64,000 nucleotides of DNA from the NCBI RefSeq assembly GCF_964204645.1, contig NC_134034.1, forward strand, positions 5,823,414 through 5,887,413, given 5' to 3'. The notes under the pieces were generated by a model. The model was not told the origin of the DNA. It searched no databases and was given only the letters and a program-made list of their open reading frames with translations. The position numbers and the translations under genes were made by a program. Positions 1 through 10,594 of the stretch are shown piece after piece. Within the stretch, counting starts at the first letter, position 1. Each line of letters opens with the position of its first letter. The stretch comes from Tubulanus polymorphus. Lineage: Eukaryota; Nemertea; Palaeonemertea; Tubulaniformes; Tubulanidae.

Positions 1-282
1 TCCTACTCGGATATCAATCGAGTCGGTCATATCATAACGGTCTCAAGATGAGATCCGGCTCGAGCGGAGTGTAGAATATTAATACAAGAAAAGAATCCTA
101 AACATTTATTTGTGAAAATGATGTATTAGCCAGCAAATCGAATATAATAGAAATCGCACATTTATAGAGAAAAACTTCGTTTCATTCGTCGTAAATACGT
201 ACATTTGTCGGCATAGTCGTAACTGGAGCTTCCCCGATGTGGTTGCGTGAATAATTCCATGTTTGAAGTAAGTTTTGTAAAA
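1..282. other. No supported feature
   Basis: I see no gene, repeat or regulatory site in this stretch. A 60-codon minus-strand ORF is present but has no recognisable motif. Confidence 0.5.
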
Positions 283-376
283 GTGCATAGGTCTTCGTTT
301 TAGTCATGCATAGTTTTAGTTTTGCGTGCGTGGGTGTTACTAAAACCATGCACTACTAAAACGAAGACCTATGCAC
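283..376. repeat. Short foldback element
   Basis: A perfect 22-bp inverted repeat (283-304 and 355-376) encloses a second imperfect inverted repeat around 307-320 and 340-353. The whole 94 bp can fold into one hairpin. Its arm sequence (gtgcataggtcttcg...ttttagt) is the same as the unit of the tandem array at 506-656, so the two are related. It is probably a miniature foldback element. Confidence 0.85.
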
Positions 377-505
377 CCGAGAAAAATTACCGAACATTTT
401 ACGTTTCCTTATGTATGTTTATATCGAGAAGGTCCCTATTGCCTATACTCATCGACAGAGGTGGTTGAATATATAGATAGCGCCCCTAGTTATGATTTCT
501 AATGA

Positions 506-656
506 GTGCATAGGTCTTCGGTCTTCGTTTTAGTCATGCATAGGTTTAGTCTCGCAAAGTGCATAGGTCTTCGGTCTTCGTTTTAGTCATGCATAGTTTT
601 AGTCTCGCAAAGTGCATAGGTCTTCGGTCTTCGTTTTAGTAGTGCATAGTTTTAGT
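506..656. repeat. 53-bp tandem repeat, about 2.8 copies
   Basis: Units start at 506, 559 and 612. Each begins gtgcataggtcttcg, repeats gtcttcg, and continues ttttagt then catgcatag. The units are almost identical, so the amplification is recent. The unit is a variant of the arm of the hairpin at 283-376. Confidence 0.9.
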
Positions 657-902
657 AACACCCGATTTTTGCGATCCATTTCTGTTAAATTTTTGTTATA
701 TGTTTCCTGAACGATTTGCGTCGATTTTGCGATCAAATCGAATGTTCGTTAAAAGACGATTTAGACTCATCACATGACACAAACATAGCGACGCGGAAGA
801 GAAAGGCGGCCCTCATAACTTTACTTGAAGATGGATTCTCGCCGTCTTGTGCCGGTACGCCCCCCCCCCCCGTGGCCACGGTCACAAAATAGCCTTTCCC
901 TT

Positions 903-1290
903 TCCGTTATAATTGGATTTCGCGGGGGACAAACAACTCCTGCGCAGGAGTGGGTTCCTGCGTCCTCCTGCGATGGATTTACCGTAGATTCACTTATAAC
1001 GTATTATTTCCCAGGTCCCGATTTTTTCCTTCTACTCGGCCTCAGAGGGGAACCCCCTATCTCTTTGTGGCTCTTCACCGTTGGTCCGTTCGACTTCCTC
1101 GTGGAGATGTAACGGATTCCGTGGGCACGTACTGTAACCAGAATATCTTCTCCGTAATATTTGGATTTCGCGGGGGACAAGCAACTCCTGCAGCTGTGCT
1201 TGTCCCGCACCGGCCACCCATCTTAGGTCTCCATACGGCCTGGATCCCTTCCGGGGCGCCCCATATCTCTTCGTGCCTCTAAACCGTTGG
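903..1290. repeat. Degenerate two-copy direct repeat
   Basis: The block ggatttcgcgggggacaa followed by caactcctg occurs near 914 and 1162, and a second shared block (cctatctcttt / catatctcttc ... accgttgg) near 1055 and 1261. This is a roughly 210-250-bp direct duplication. Overlapping ORFs here (825-1282) are frame shadows of it. Confidence 0.6.
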
Positions 1291-1405
1291 TGGGTACGTA
1301 CGTCTGGGTCCGCTCGTCCTCCTTTTGGAGGCGAGTAATTCAGCTGGAACCCTCTGACGGATAAATTGCCGGTAGCGTGACTCCAGCCTCTCCTCAGCTA
1401 ATACC

Positions 1406-1577
1406 AATATTACAGTAAGTGTATAATTACGTTTTCATACCGAAGGTCGAAGGGTCGAGTTCAAAAATAAAAATAAATTCTCGCTGGCTCGAATTTATGG
1501 CGAGAATTTATTTTTATTTCATTCACTACCTTTCAACCTTTGATATGAAAACATAATTATACACTTACTCTAATATT
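1406..1577. repeat. Foldback (MITE-like) element
   Basis: The ends are inverted copies of about 35 bp (1406-1441 and 1541-1577, core agtaagtgtataatta), and there is an inner inverted repeat around aaataaattctcg. The outer AATATT is itself palindromic, so it could be a target duplication or part of the terminal repeat. Confidence 0.8.
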
Positions 1578-2066
1578 TGTATAATATTATTTTTTTAATA
1601 ATTTTGAAATATAGAATGATATAAATATTAAAATCTAAAGTTAATGAAATAAAAAATAAATATTATTTTAAATTGATAAATATCATTCAATATGAACCAA
1701 TTAATATCTTATCAAATTTATATTTTATGATTTGTACTATTTTCAATATTATTAAAATTATAAAATATAAATATGTTACTTGTATAAAATGTACCCCCTG
1801 TGTCTATATCTCCTTAGTCGTTAAATAATACCCCCTGTGTCTTTACATCTCCTTAGTCACTTTGGTAATTTTAGAAAATAAGAAATATAAAAGTAGTTTG
1901 AAAAACATGAAAATAATTTCTATAGGCCAATATTATCATAATTTTCTTACTATTTCAATGTTATGAAATTATGTTTATATTTTCAAATAATCAGTAATTT
2001 ATCTATATTTTCTAATTTATTAAAATATAAAAATGCATATCAAAATATAGTATAATAATTTTAATT
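1578..2066. other. AT-rich spacer with a 37-bp direct repeat
   Basis: Very AT-rich and without coding signal. A two-copy direct repeat (taccccctgtgtct then tctccttagtc) lies at 1792-1819 and 1829-1858, period 37. Confidence 0.6.
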
Positions 2067-2725
2067 TTAACAAAACGTGATCAGGGTAAGCCAATTTTTT
2101 AAGAGAGTTGGATATATGGTCAAATTCAGCCGAAAGGAAGGTTTCATCGCATATCCGTAGTGCACGGAGAAAGAGGCCTTGAGCGAGACCAATTTTGATT
2201 GATTTAGCAGTTTAAAAGAAAAGAAGTGAAGGTATGCCACAACGTTGATAGGTTTACGGTAGACTGAGAAAATCAAATGAGTATATTTATTGTGAATTAG
2301 AACATCTAAAGAGTTGATGAAGTCAATAAAAGAGGTAAGATCAAGATCATCAGAAACTAAAGCACAGAATGTCATCAACATATCTAATCCAAAAGTTAGG
2401 TTTAGAGCCAGCGTAATTTGGATGAAATTCGGATTCAAAGTGTTCAAGGAAAAGATAAGCCAAAATTGGGGATAGGCCTAATGGGTTACCCAACGAAACC
2501 AAAAATTTGTTCATAGAATTTCTCTTGGAATTGGAAATATAGATTGGTGGTACAGAGTTCCAAAAGTTCAAGTAAGCAATCTACAGGAATTGGAAGATCA
2601 AGATTGAAGTCCGGGAGTTTTCTTCTTAAGAAATTGAGAGTTGGTTCCAATGGTATATTTGTGAACAAGGAAACAGCGTCGAAAGATGTAAAGTGTTGGC
2701 CATTAGGTTTGAATATTTTTCATTT
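2067..2725 (-). pseudogene. Penelope-like element reverse transcriptase fragment
   Basis: Three overlapping minus-strand frames together read as a Penelope-like RT. In order they show SFDAVSLFTNIPLEPTL (near 2715-2660), SLGNPLGLSPILAYLFLE, WIRYVDDILC with the catalytic YVDD, and LIFSVYRKP followed by YLHFFSF. That order and the YRKP...YLHF tail are typical of Penelope-like elements rather than LINEs. At least two frameshifts separate the blocks. The sequence stops at 2067 before any GIY-YIG endonuclease, and the upstream end changes abruptly near 2725 into unrelated AT-rich sequence, so this is an internal fragment. It is a dead copy. Confidence 0.85.
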
Positions 2726-2901
2726 TCGTTACTAAATAATTCATGATCTTTTGGATAATTGCTTAAGTCGAAATGATGTTTTAATGTTTTTAAATCTTTT
2801 GTTACGTTATTTGTTTTTAACTTTAATATGTTAGCATCAGTATTTCGGAGGATTAATGGAAATCCACCATTAAATGTACCATCTTCATTTGTTAAAGACA
2901 T
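2726..2901 (-). pseudogene. AT-rich ORF fragment, possibly from a protein-primed DNA polymerase
   Basis: Starting ATG at 2901, this reading frame carries TLKHHFDLSNYPKDHELFSN before it runs into the Penelope-like sequence. The FD.S.YPKDH.L pattern reminds me of the C-terminal part of type-B DNA polymerases encoded by Polinton-like or viral elements, but this is memory-based and only about 58 codons survive. Base composition is much more AT-rich than the neighbouring RT. It may belong with the other minus-strand ORFs up to 3760. Treat the identity as a guess. Confidence 0.3.
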
Positions 2902-3053
2902 ATCTTAGATGATGGAATAAAAACTTTACCCTATGGTTATTAATTATCTATATTATTATGAAATTGTTTCATTGGGAATAATTCATCATCTTCTAAATCA
3001 TCATCTTCTAATTCTTGTTCTTCTAAATGATCTATATTTTGTGATTACCACTT

Positions 3054-3341
3054 TCAGTTCATTAGGTGTTCTTTATTTTCAGCTAAATTTTCATCCAATT
3101 GTTTTCCTATAATTTCTTTAGGTTGTTCTATTTCATTTTCTTTTTCATTTAAACAATGTTTTATAATATTCCAAATTTCATCTCGCTCCATTTGTTTCTT
3201 TTTTTCGCATGGAATTATAATATCGATATCTAAAAAATTCACAATTTTATCTAAAAAGAATTCATAATTAATTGAATCTCTTATATTATTATTATTATCC
3301 ACACAATAATCTAATATTTTTGTTTCTTTTATATTTTCCAT
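3054..3341 (-). CDS. Unrecognised AT-rich ORF, 95 codons
   Basis: An uninterrupted minus-strand ORF rich in Asn, Ile, Lys and Glu (starts MENIKETKILDYCVDNNNN). I do not recognise it. It is flanked on both sides by other AT-rich minus-strand ORFs of similar composition, so it may be part of the same decayed element rather than a host gene. No signal peptide or membrane segment is visible. Confidence 0.3.
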   Translation of the reverse strand: MENIKETKILDYCVDNNNNIRDSINYEFFLDKIVNFLDIDIIIPCEKKKQMERDEIWNIIKHCLNEKENEIEQPKEIIGKQLDENLAENKEHLMN

Positions 3342-3357
3342 ATCTTTTCTTGTTAAT

Positions 3358-3760
3358 TTAGGTTTTTTTATAATAATCGTTAAATAATAAATATAAATAC
3401 ATTTTCTTTATTGTGTTAACATATAATGGAAAAATTGTTATTACTGCATCTCTTTTAGTTATTTCACCATTTTTATTTTCTATTATTTTCATCCATTCAA
3501 GCCATTGCGTATGTTCTGGTGTATTTATTTCTATAGAAGATATTTTAAGAATTTCATCTAGATATTTCAATTTTGCTTCTACACGACAAAATTCTTGTTT
3601 TTTTATCACCCCATGAATTTTTTTTGATAACCACATTTATTACAAAATATCACAGAATCCTCCTGTATTAAATACTCATAAATAAATTGTGGGCATTTTT
3701 TTCTATCATATTTTGGTAAAAGATTTACATACATTTTTTGGTATTAACTTACATTTTCAT
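3358..3760 (-). pseudogene. Unrecognised AT-rich ORF with zinc-ribbon-like cysteines, frameshifted
   Basis: The upstream frame (ATG near 3740) reads KKCPQF...VIFCNKCGYQKK, then stops. The other frame (3358-3636) continues VEAKLKYLDEILK...HTQWLEWMK. Read together they suggest one protein with a CP...CNKCG zinc-ribbon-like start followed by a helical region, broken by a one-base shift near 3640. Composition matches 3054-3341. Such small zinc-binding proteins occur in viral and Polinton-like elements, but I cannot assign the family. Confidence 0.35.
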
Positions 3761-4346
3761 TATGTTTTATTGATTTATTTTGTAGATTTCAATTACTTCT
3801 TGTAATAATCAATGTACAATATGTTTTTCTTACTAATTCATTATATTGTTTTTCTAATTATGCAAGTGTTTCTCTATCATTTAATAGCGTTATCACATGT
3901 TTAATCTTTTCTAATAGATTATTTTTACCTTCATTAAATTTCTTTAAATTTAGAAGAAATTTTATATGAATGTGCTTCATCCATTTGGTTATTCTCTCAA
4001 TCTTCTATATTTTCTCAAATTCAACAAAGAGCAGATCTTACCTGAGATGTCGCTTAAACCACTAGCACTACTGCTGGGCCTAGTAGAACTACCCGATGAA
4101 CTTTTGGCGAAAGAAGATGTAAATGGCATTACATCAGGATGTACCGCCACAATCTCTGTCATTTTTTCCAGCTCTTGGAATACTCCATCCTCGTCTATTA
4201 TGCTTCAATCTGTTGAAGTAAACTTATCAGGGGTGAAATCAAATTTCTCTACAACTGAAAGAAAGAATATTACGCCATTCTTCTTTGTGACTTAATTCTT
4301 GAATAATCTAGGTGGTGGTCGTGTTTCCTAAACAACCCCCTCACAG

Positions 4347-4499
4347 TCACAGTGGTAGGGTTTTCAGATCACAAAACATGGGACTGGGAGCTGATAAAAT
4401 TTCAAAGTCACCTTTAGCCGTTAAATCTCCAAGTGCGGTGACGGGAATTAGGAATCTCCGTTCTACATTCCGCCCGTTGACCAATTTGATTAATACCAT
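4347..4499 (-). CDS. Short ORF with possible adjoining exon, unrecognised
   Basis: A minus-strand ORF of 50 codons starts at 4499 (MVLIKLVNGRNVERRFLIPV) and ends at a TGA at 4347-4349. Just downstream on the same strand (about 4218-4043) another frame reads IIDEDGVFQELEKMTEIV and a Ser-rich tail that ends at a GTAAG donor near 4042. The codon content looks more protein-like than the surroundings. I do not recognise either piece; they could be relics of a spliced element or a host gene. Confidence 0.3.
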   Translation of the reverse strand: MVLIKLVNGRNVERRFLIPVTALGDLTAKGDFEILSAPSPMFCDLKTLPL

Positions 4500-4644
4500 C
4501 GTTACGACGTTAGTTCAGGAACAGGCCTATAAAAAACGTTAGACCATTTTGTTGATGAGGGATTGGTGTGTTATTCTTTGAAAGGAAGCTACATATTCTC
4601 TAAAAGTTAAATTATCACAATGGATTTGGTTGTCAAGTAGGATT

Positions 4645-4750
4645 GTAGGAAAAAATGGCCAAGGAAAAAATGGCCAGGAAAAAATGGCCATGGAAAAAAT
4701 GGTCAAGGTATTCGCATAGGAAGAGATGGCCACGGAAAAAAGGTCATGGA
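4645..4750. repeat. Short imperfect tandem repeat
   Basis: Five to six imperfect copies of ggaaaaaatggcca lie in a row. No coding role is evident. Confidence 0.8.
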
Positions 4751-4953
4751 AAATTTATGAGAACTACTGACAATGTCAATTAAACATTAAGCTTTCAATT
4801 TAATGACCTTATTTATTTTTCATTGGGCTTAATAAATAACAGCCAGTGGCTCTTAAACCTGTCATAAACATATAAATTGAGAGATATTTTATAAAGGATT
4901 TAACTTAGTTTAGTTTGCTTGCACGATATCGCTTTAACCCTAAAATTGATCAT

Positions 4954-5430
4954 TCAACGCTTTACGTCAATATACATAGGATAACACCCTAGCTCTGCCA
5001 GCACTTGCCCATAATGGGAATATTTCGTAACTTTCATAATAATTTTACAGAATAAGCAGTGGGGGTTTTCTAATAAATCGAGATTCTCATAACCCCAGAT
5101 TTCGCAGTCGTATAGAGCTACAGGAGCGACACACATGTCAAGTAGTTTAAGCATTACATCTATCGAAAGTTTCAAACGTCTACCCTTCTGAATAATAGAA
5201 AACATGGCTCTCATAGCTTTATCATAAAGATTTTTTTTTGCTTCTGCCATTCCAGTTGAATTTTACTCAAAGATACAAATAATCTTCAACTACCTCTAAC
5301 TCTTGGTTACCAATCATAAATTTCTAAACTTGCTTGATCCTACTTTTACTTCTAGCGAAGACTAATATTTTAGTTTTATCAACATTCACTAAAAGGCCAT
5401 TGTCGGCGCAATATTCAAATAATAAAATAG
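4954..5430 (-). pseudogene. LINE reverse transcriptase 3' fragment (second copy)
   Basis: The minus strand reads LFEYCADNGLLVNVDKTKIL at 5430-5370, then two stops, then an open frame from 5250 with KAMRAMFSIIQKGRR, LYDCEIWGYENL and ELGCYPMYIDVKR. This is the region just after the RT palm of the LINE family also seen at 7683-8825, where the matching blocks are FVNIDKTKIMIF and LFGCEIWGHENI. It lacks the catalytic palm, ends at a premature stop at 4954, and is clearly diverged from the neighbouring copy, so it is an older truncated insertion. Confidence 0.85.
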
Positions 5431-5499
5431 TAAAAACAAGAAAACAGAGGTACACATAGAATAGAATAATGTTAGAGATAACATATGTATACGTGAATT

Positions 5500-5700
5500 T
5501 TACTTAAGTAGCTTGAGACCAGCATTTACCAATCTAGCGAGTTTAATTAATATATTGTTATTTACAGCATTAAGTAATTGTGACATTTTATAAGTGTTGG
5601 GTATATTTACATAAAATGGTGTTAGGAAAGCTCTTCGTATATTGTTTAGTTTGGAATATTCAAAAAGAAAATGGAAATTATCGCTATAAATGTATTCACT
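5500..5700 (-). pseudogene. C-terminal end of the minus-strand LINE split by a CR1 insertion
   Basis: The minus strand reads SEYIYSDNFHFLFEY then FLTPFYVNIPNTYKMSQLLN and ends in GLKLLK-stop at 5500-5502. In related LINEs this segment directly follows an ER.C..C knuckle. That knuckle (RNERIC) is found 2 kb away at about 7700 on the same strand, at the broken end of the 7683-8825 fragment. The two pieces were one ORF before the plus-strand CR1 element between them inserted. About 70 bp of 3' sequence follows before the next LINE fragment. Confidence 0.8.
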
Positions 5701-5702
5701 GC

Positions 5703-7681
5703 TATAAAATTAGGAAGAAAAAATTATAGTAGAGAAAACTACGAAAGCTTAAGACAATTCCTCAGGAATAATTTACTGGAGAATGACCTGGCTGAAATGA
5801 GTCTGGATGAATGCTGAGACCATATAAAAGAGAAAATAAAATGCGCAGAGGCAGAGCAAATCCTTCAATACCACGCACCTCGCTGGAAACAACATTCTCC
5901 ACCATGGATGACTCGCAACGCGATGCGTAAAGTCAAGAAAAAACACGCGGCATGGAAAAGGTATCTCGAACATAAAACCCCTGAAAATTAGAGAAATTAC
6001 CAAATAGCCAATAATGCAGCAAAAAGCGAAACCAGAAAGACTGTCAGAGAGTACGAAAAGAACCTGTCACATGAAGTGAAAACAAACCCAAAGGCTTTCT
6101 GGAGGTATTGCAAAAGCAAAACTAGTGTCAGAAGTAGAATCTCGACCTACAGATACAAAACGCGGAACTGATAACTGACAACAAGCAAAAAGCAGACTCT
6201 TTCAACAAGTACTTTGCGGATGTATTCAATATTGAAGATGTAAACAACATCCCTGATCCAATCATTACAAGGGAAATGCCTGACGTGTATAGCATGCAAG
6301 ATTTTAGAATCAATCGTCAGAGATCAAATCATGTCCAACCTTGTAAAACGTGATTTGATCTCAGAATCTCAGCATGGTTTTGTTCAAGGTAGATCAACTA
6401 CAACACATCTATTACAGACTCTTGAAGACTGGACAAAATCCAATGACCAAGACATGGCCGTCGATGTGATTTTCTTAGATTTTCAGAAGGCATTTGACAA
6501 AGTACCACACTTTAGACTAATGAAAAAATTAAAAGCTAACGGTATCAGCAGAAAACCTTACACATGGATTAATGACTTCCTGAAAGACAGAAAACAATCA
6601 TTCAACATTGAGGGCTCACTTTCAGACTGGGAGCGAGTAACAAGTGGAGTGCCACAAGGTAGTGTACTCGGACCGCTCCTATTTGCGATTTATATCAACG
6701 ACCTACCCGAGGGAATAAGGAGCAAAATAATGATGTACGCAGATGATACAAGATATACGGAACGATAAAAACACGCAATGATGCCCTGGAACTCCTAGAC
6801 GATTTGAGCAGGCTCTGCAATTGGTCAGAGAAATGGTTAATGCACTTCCATCCTGACAAATGCGTAGTAATGCATATCGGGAAGAAAAACAACCGTCACA
6901 ACTACAGCATGATAATCGACAACACCAACCACCAGCTCAGAGCAGTAACCGAAGAAAAAGACTTAGGCGTGACAATCGACGAAATGTTAAAATTTCAAGC
7001 ACAGCATACCTCAGTTGTAAACAGAGGACATAGAATGACTGGAGTTATCAAGAGATCCTTTGAGCACCTTGATAAAAAAACGTTTAACCTTCTGTACAAA
7101 GCACTTGTTCGTCCAATATTGGAGTATACGATTCCAGCCTATAGTCCCTACCAGAAGAAAGACATGGATTCCTACGAAAAAGTCCAAAGAAGAGCAACAA
7201 AGTTAGTCCCTACTCTAAAAGACTCATCATATCAACAACGGATGCTGCAACTCAAACTACCATCGCTGAGTTACAGACGTTCACGTGGTGACATGATCAC
7301 CGTCTACAACTGCCTACACGGGAACTACCGTATCAACTCCGAGCGTCTAATACCACAGAACCACTGAAGCTGGCAAAATCCCGATCAGGGAAAAACATCC
7401 GGAAGAACTTTTTCAGTCAACGTGTTGTAAATATGGAATAGCCTAACAGAAGATATAGTTAATGCACCCAGCATTGACAGTTTCAAAGCGCGACTCGATA
7501 ACTTCTGGCAACACAAACAGTACGAACAACGACCACAGTACCAGAATCCAGGCTTTAAAAAACTGTATTCCACAGCTGGTTTCAAACCTAGCAACAATCA
7601 ACAAGCGACACAACGAGACAACCTAGAAATAGGCATATAATGCCTCCCGTTGGTTGTAACCGATACGATACGATACGATAT
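5703..7681 (+). pseudogene. CR1-type LINE, 5'-truncated, nested insertion
   Basis: In order: the linker of CR1 ORF2 (PPWMTRNAMRKVKKKHAAW, NPKAFWRYCKSK, about 5890-6120), a badly mutated stretch (6140-6330), then the RT in two frames. The first (6331-6768) has [39 protein letters not shown] and MYADD; the second (6804-7367) has LCNWSEKWLMHFHPDKC and LVRPILEYTIPAY. One base shift just after YADD separates them. The end is a (CGATA)n microsatellite at 7661-7681, as expected for CR1-like 3' ends. The endonuclease and ORF1 are missing. Both flanks are the same minus-strand LINE, so this copy is younger than its host. It is dead. Confidence 0.92.
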
Positions 7682-7682
7682 C

Positions 7683-8825
7683 GCCGATTTTGTTAAGACT
7701 ACATATGTACAAATACGTTCGTTTCTATCAATATTTACATTGCTAAGTTTGATGGCATCTAATTTACGGCTACCGATCCGAAATTCAGCGAGACTATACA
7801 TGAGGTGGTTTGGTACAACGGGTAAATAGATTTCATAATCATATTTAAGTTTAAGGATGCTATAATTTACGCATATCTCACTATTTTGCAATTTTTCCCT
7901 CCATGTCTGAATGTCTATCTTTTAGAGATTGTTTTATGGCATTTATCGACCGTAGATCGATTACCTGGTCTTGCCACACATAGTTCAGTCCCACAATTTT
8001 GTATAATTTCCTTAATTTGGCAAATCCAATCAAATACATATAAATCTTTTTGTATAAGTCGTACAAAATATTATACATTACTAGATTCAGCTTTGACTAG
8101 TTAGCATTCAAAGTTTTGTTCCAATATTTAATCATTCTAAGTTTAATAGTAGTCGATAAAGGTAAGCTGCCAGTCTCGCCATATATTATAGTATTATGGC
8201 AAAATTTTGTTACTTTAGAACTAATTTACAAAACCTTGTGTGGACTTTTTCTAGGATATCGATATTTTCATGGCCCCATATTTCGCACCCGAACAACAAA
8301 ATTGGTGTCACACAACAGTCAAATAATTTAAAAAGTAAGTCTGGAGGAAGATTACATCTTCTGCCTTTTTGAATAATAGCAAACATTCCTCGAGCAGCTT
8401 TGTCGTGAATTGCTTTTTTTCGCTTTTGTAAATTTTCCATCCCAATTAAACAAAATTCTAAGATAGGCCTAATTGTACTCATCTACTCTTTCCAATGTCT
8501 CATCACCGAATAGAAAATCGGGAAGGTTTTTTAATCTTTGCTTCGATCTTGTGAAAATCATTATTTTCGTTTTATCAATGTTAACAAATAACTTGTTTAC
8601 TTGGCAATAATCAAAGAGTATGTTTAAATTGTTTTTTAATTCAGATTCTGGTTCTGCAAATAAAATTGTGTCGTCTGCATATAATAATACAAATAATTTC
8701 GGTAATATCTCATCAATTTCTTCTTCATAACTTTTTTTGTATAGGTTGCTACTGTCTGTCACACCTGCTCTCCGTGCGACGTTTTGGTGCGTAATTTCGT
8801 TAATAATCGGTTTATCTACCTTCAT
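7683..8825 (-). pseudogene. LINE reverse transcriptase, 5' part of the split element
   Basis: Minus-strand blocks in order from 8825: FVLLYADDTILFAEPESEL with the catalytic YADD (8469-8825), FVNIDKTKIMIFTRSKQRL, KAARGMFAIIQKGRR and LFGCEIWGHENIDIL (8210-8482), a thumb-like piece (7881-8078), then YEIYLPVVPNHLMYSLAEFR and RNERIC (about 7850-7690). Frames change at least three times. It breaks at about 7683 where the CR1 tail starts and resumes at 5700-5500. The N-terminal RT motifs and endonuclease are absent. It belongs to a non-LTR family common in marine invertebrates, but I cannot fix the clade. Confidence 0.88.
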
Positions 8826-8905
8826 TACGTATCAATTTGTTCAGTGAGGAATTTGCATTCAGAAATAAACAACAATTTTTACTAAAGTTGTTTTTGTTTT
8901 CATGT
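8755..8905 (+). repeat. Dispersed repeat, partner at 53338-53490
   Basis: About 150 bp, including cgtaatttcgttaat and aatttgttcagtgaggaatt, recur in the same orientation at 53338-53490 with moderate divergence. Here it abuts the 5' end of the LINE fragment; there it lies in the insertion that breaks the tandem array. Confidence 0.85.
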
Positions 8906-8944
8906 GTGAGCGATTTACTCAACATACTCTCGCGTATGGGCGGC

Positions 8945-9330
8945 TATCCCCGCCAAAAAGACAAACTTGCTTTGTTCGTGAAAATGACATCGATGCGTGA
9001 AAATGTCAGTAGGTGGCGCTGATAGATAAAATAAAATTAATTGAAATTGAATCAAGGTCGCGTGGAAGTTCGTGCTGTATCGAATATCGTGCTCGCCTAA
9101 TCTATTCTAGTCCTCAGTATCGTGCTCGCCGAATATACGTAGTAGTATCTGTATCTGTATCTGACTGTATTCATAATTTCAATTAATTTTATTTTATCCA
9201 TTAAAAGTAATTAATTTCCGGATTACAACTATACCCTAGTATTGCCACCTACAGATATTTTTATGCATCGATGTCTTTTTTACGAAAGCACGAGTTTATC
9301 TTTTTGATAAACAGCGCCACCTGTTACCCT
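8945..9330. repeat. Foldback (MITE-like) element, about 390 bp
   Basis: The left arm (8950-9050) and right arm (9178-9330) are inverted copies sharing caaaaagacaaact, gacatcgatgc, taggtggc and gataaaataaaattaattga. The centre holds short repeats of tcgtgctcgcc and gtatct. No ORF, so non-autonomous. Confidence 0.8.
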
Positions 9331-10185
9331 CCATTACTGCTTGGTGTTCAGGAGCCAGGGTTCCGGTTACTCACTGCCTGCAGACAAAATAACTATGTTC
9401 ACCGCCCGCCGTAGACCGCCGGCTTTTCTGCATCAGAAATCAAAATCTAGTTCTTGAATCCCAAACAACCCGGGAACCCGTACATCGCCCTGGTCTCCAG
9501 ATTAAGAACTCCCGTGCTCTCTCTCAAGGTTTTAAATCCGCGGCTAAATTCCATCCCTATCGAGCTACCGGGGCAGACTGGTGAGTCCACTAGACCAGCT
9601 GTTGAGAGTCGAGACTGGCCAGTTTTCGCTAACCGTCAGGGCAGTATGCAGCACTGTCTTTCTGAAGCCATAGTCTGGGGTTCTCCCCTGAAAATTTGTT
9701 CAATTTAGGTACTTGTGTATTCTGAGGGCTTTTTGGCTATCTTTCTTTTCTGACATCTTTCATGAAAAGGACCAATGGCTGAATCGGCTGAATAACTTTC
9801 ATAATCGGAGAATCCAATTTATGATCATTTTTATCAATTATCATGGCCAGTTTTAAAACTGTTTATTGACAAAACTACAGGAACCACATGAATAATAAGT
9901 CTTCAGCAAAACACAACAGCTCATACATTTGTAAAGATAAGAGATCCATGGAACTATCAAGAAACATTTTTTTAGATAGGGACTTAGCGGAACACCGGAA
10001 CGTTGCTTGTATGGTGCGTTTGCACCCGTCGCAAAAACGTCGTGATAAACGAAATCAGCTGGACTAGGGCCAGGAGCTGAGAGTGATACAATGGAACTCC
10101 ATTCTGATATTAAATGAATAATTCATTCAATAAATTTATGTTATCTTTAGTATTTTTAATTCATGTTCACACTGCGGTGGCGCTA
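9331..10185. other. No supported feature
   Basis: An 84-codon plus-strand ORF (9454-9708) is present but shows no domain or codon pattern that convinces me. No repeat of note. Confidence 0.5.
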
Positions 10186-10194
10186 GCGGACGGA

Positions 10195-10300
10195 CACCCG
10201 TACTGTAAAACAAGTCGTATCTCGTATGTCATATGTCGTATCTCGTATGTTGCATCTCATATGTTATATCTCATATCTCCTATGTCGTCTGAGGTCTTCC
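10195..10300 (+). repeat. Short tandem repeat
   Basis: Imperfect copies of gtatctcgtatgtc follow each other. The first half of the 136-codon ORF here is made of this repeat, so that ORF is not a gene. Confidence 0.75.
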
Positions 10301-10339
10301 ACGGTGTTAAAAGAGACCTTTTATACCTAAAGCCATCTA

Positions 10340-10398
10340 CGATTACGATTACGATTACGATTTTATTTACACTTCCACATTTCCATGGTGTGTGTGTG

Positions 10399-10442
<44 letters not shown>

Positions 10443-10490
10443 TATGTATGTATGTATGTATATACGTATGTATGTACGATATTTCTATTT
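10340..10490. repeat. LINE 3' tail microsatellite and (TG)n/(CG)n/(TATG)n tract
   Basis: (ACGATT)n at 10340-10364 is followed by tttatttacac, and the same pair recurs at 13444-13475. On the minus strand this is (TCGTAA)n at the end of a 3' UTR, the usual form of a LINE tail; the L1-type ORF1 relic upstream on that strand (10595-11233) may belong to it. A long (TG)n then (TGCG)n then (TATG)n tract follows at 10388-10480. Confidence 0.8.
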
Positions 10491-10594
10491 ACATTTGGAT
10501 TACTGTCACATAAATTTACACTAACATAACAACAACTTCGAGATACAAGGACAGTCCGGTCTACGAATTGTACGCATAGTCCCTCCGCTGGTTC

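Noticed and set aside
825-1282. Several overlapping ORFs on both strands
   Set aside because: They fall in a degenerate direct duplication with a poly-C run and share no domain.
9454-9708. 84-codon plus-strand ORF
   Set aside because: No recognisable domain, no splice or promoter context, and no repeat support.
10114-10524. 136-codon plus-strand ORF
   Set aside because: It is built from a short tandem repeat, a LINE tail and a (TG)n/(CG)n tract; the amino-acid runs (Cys-Val, Val-Arg-Ala-Cys) come from the microsatellite.
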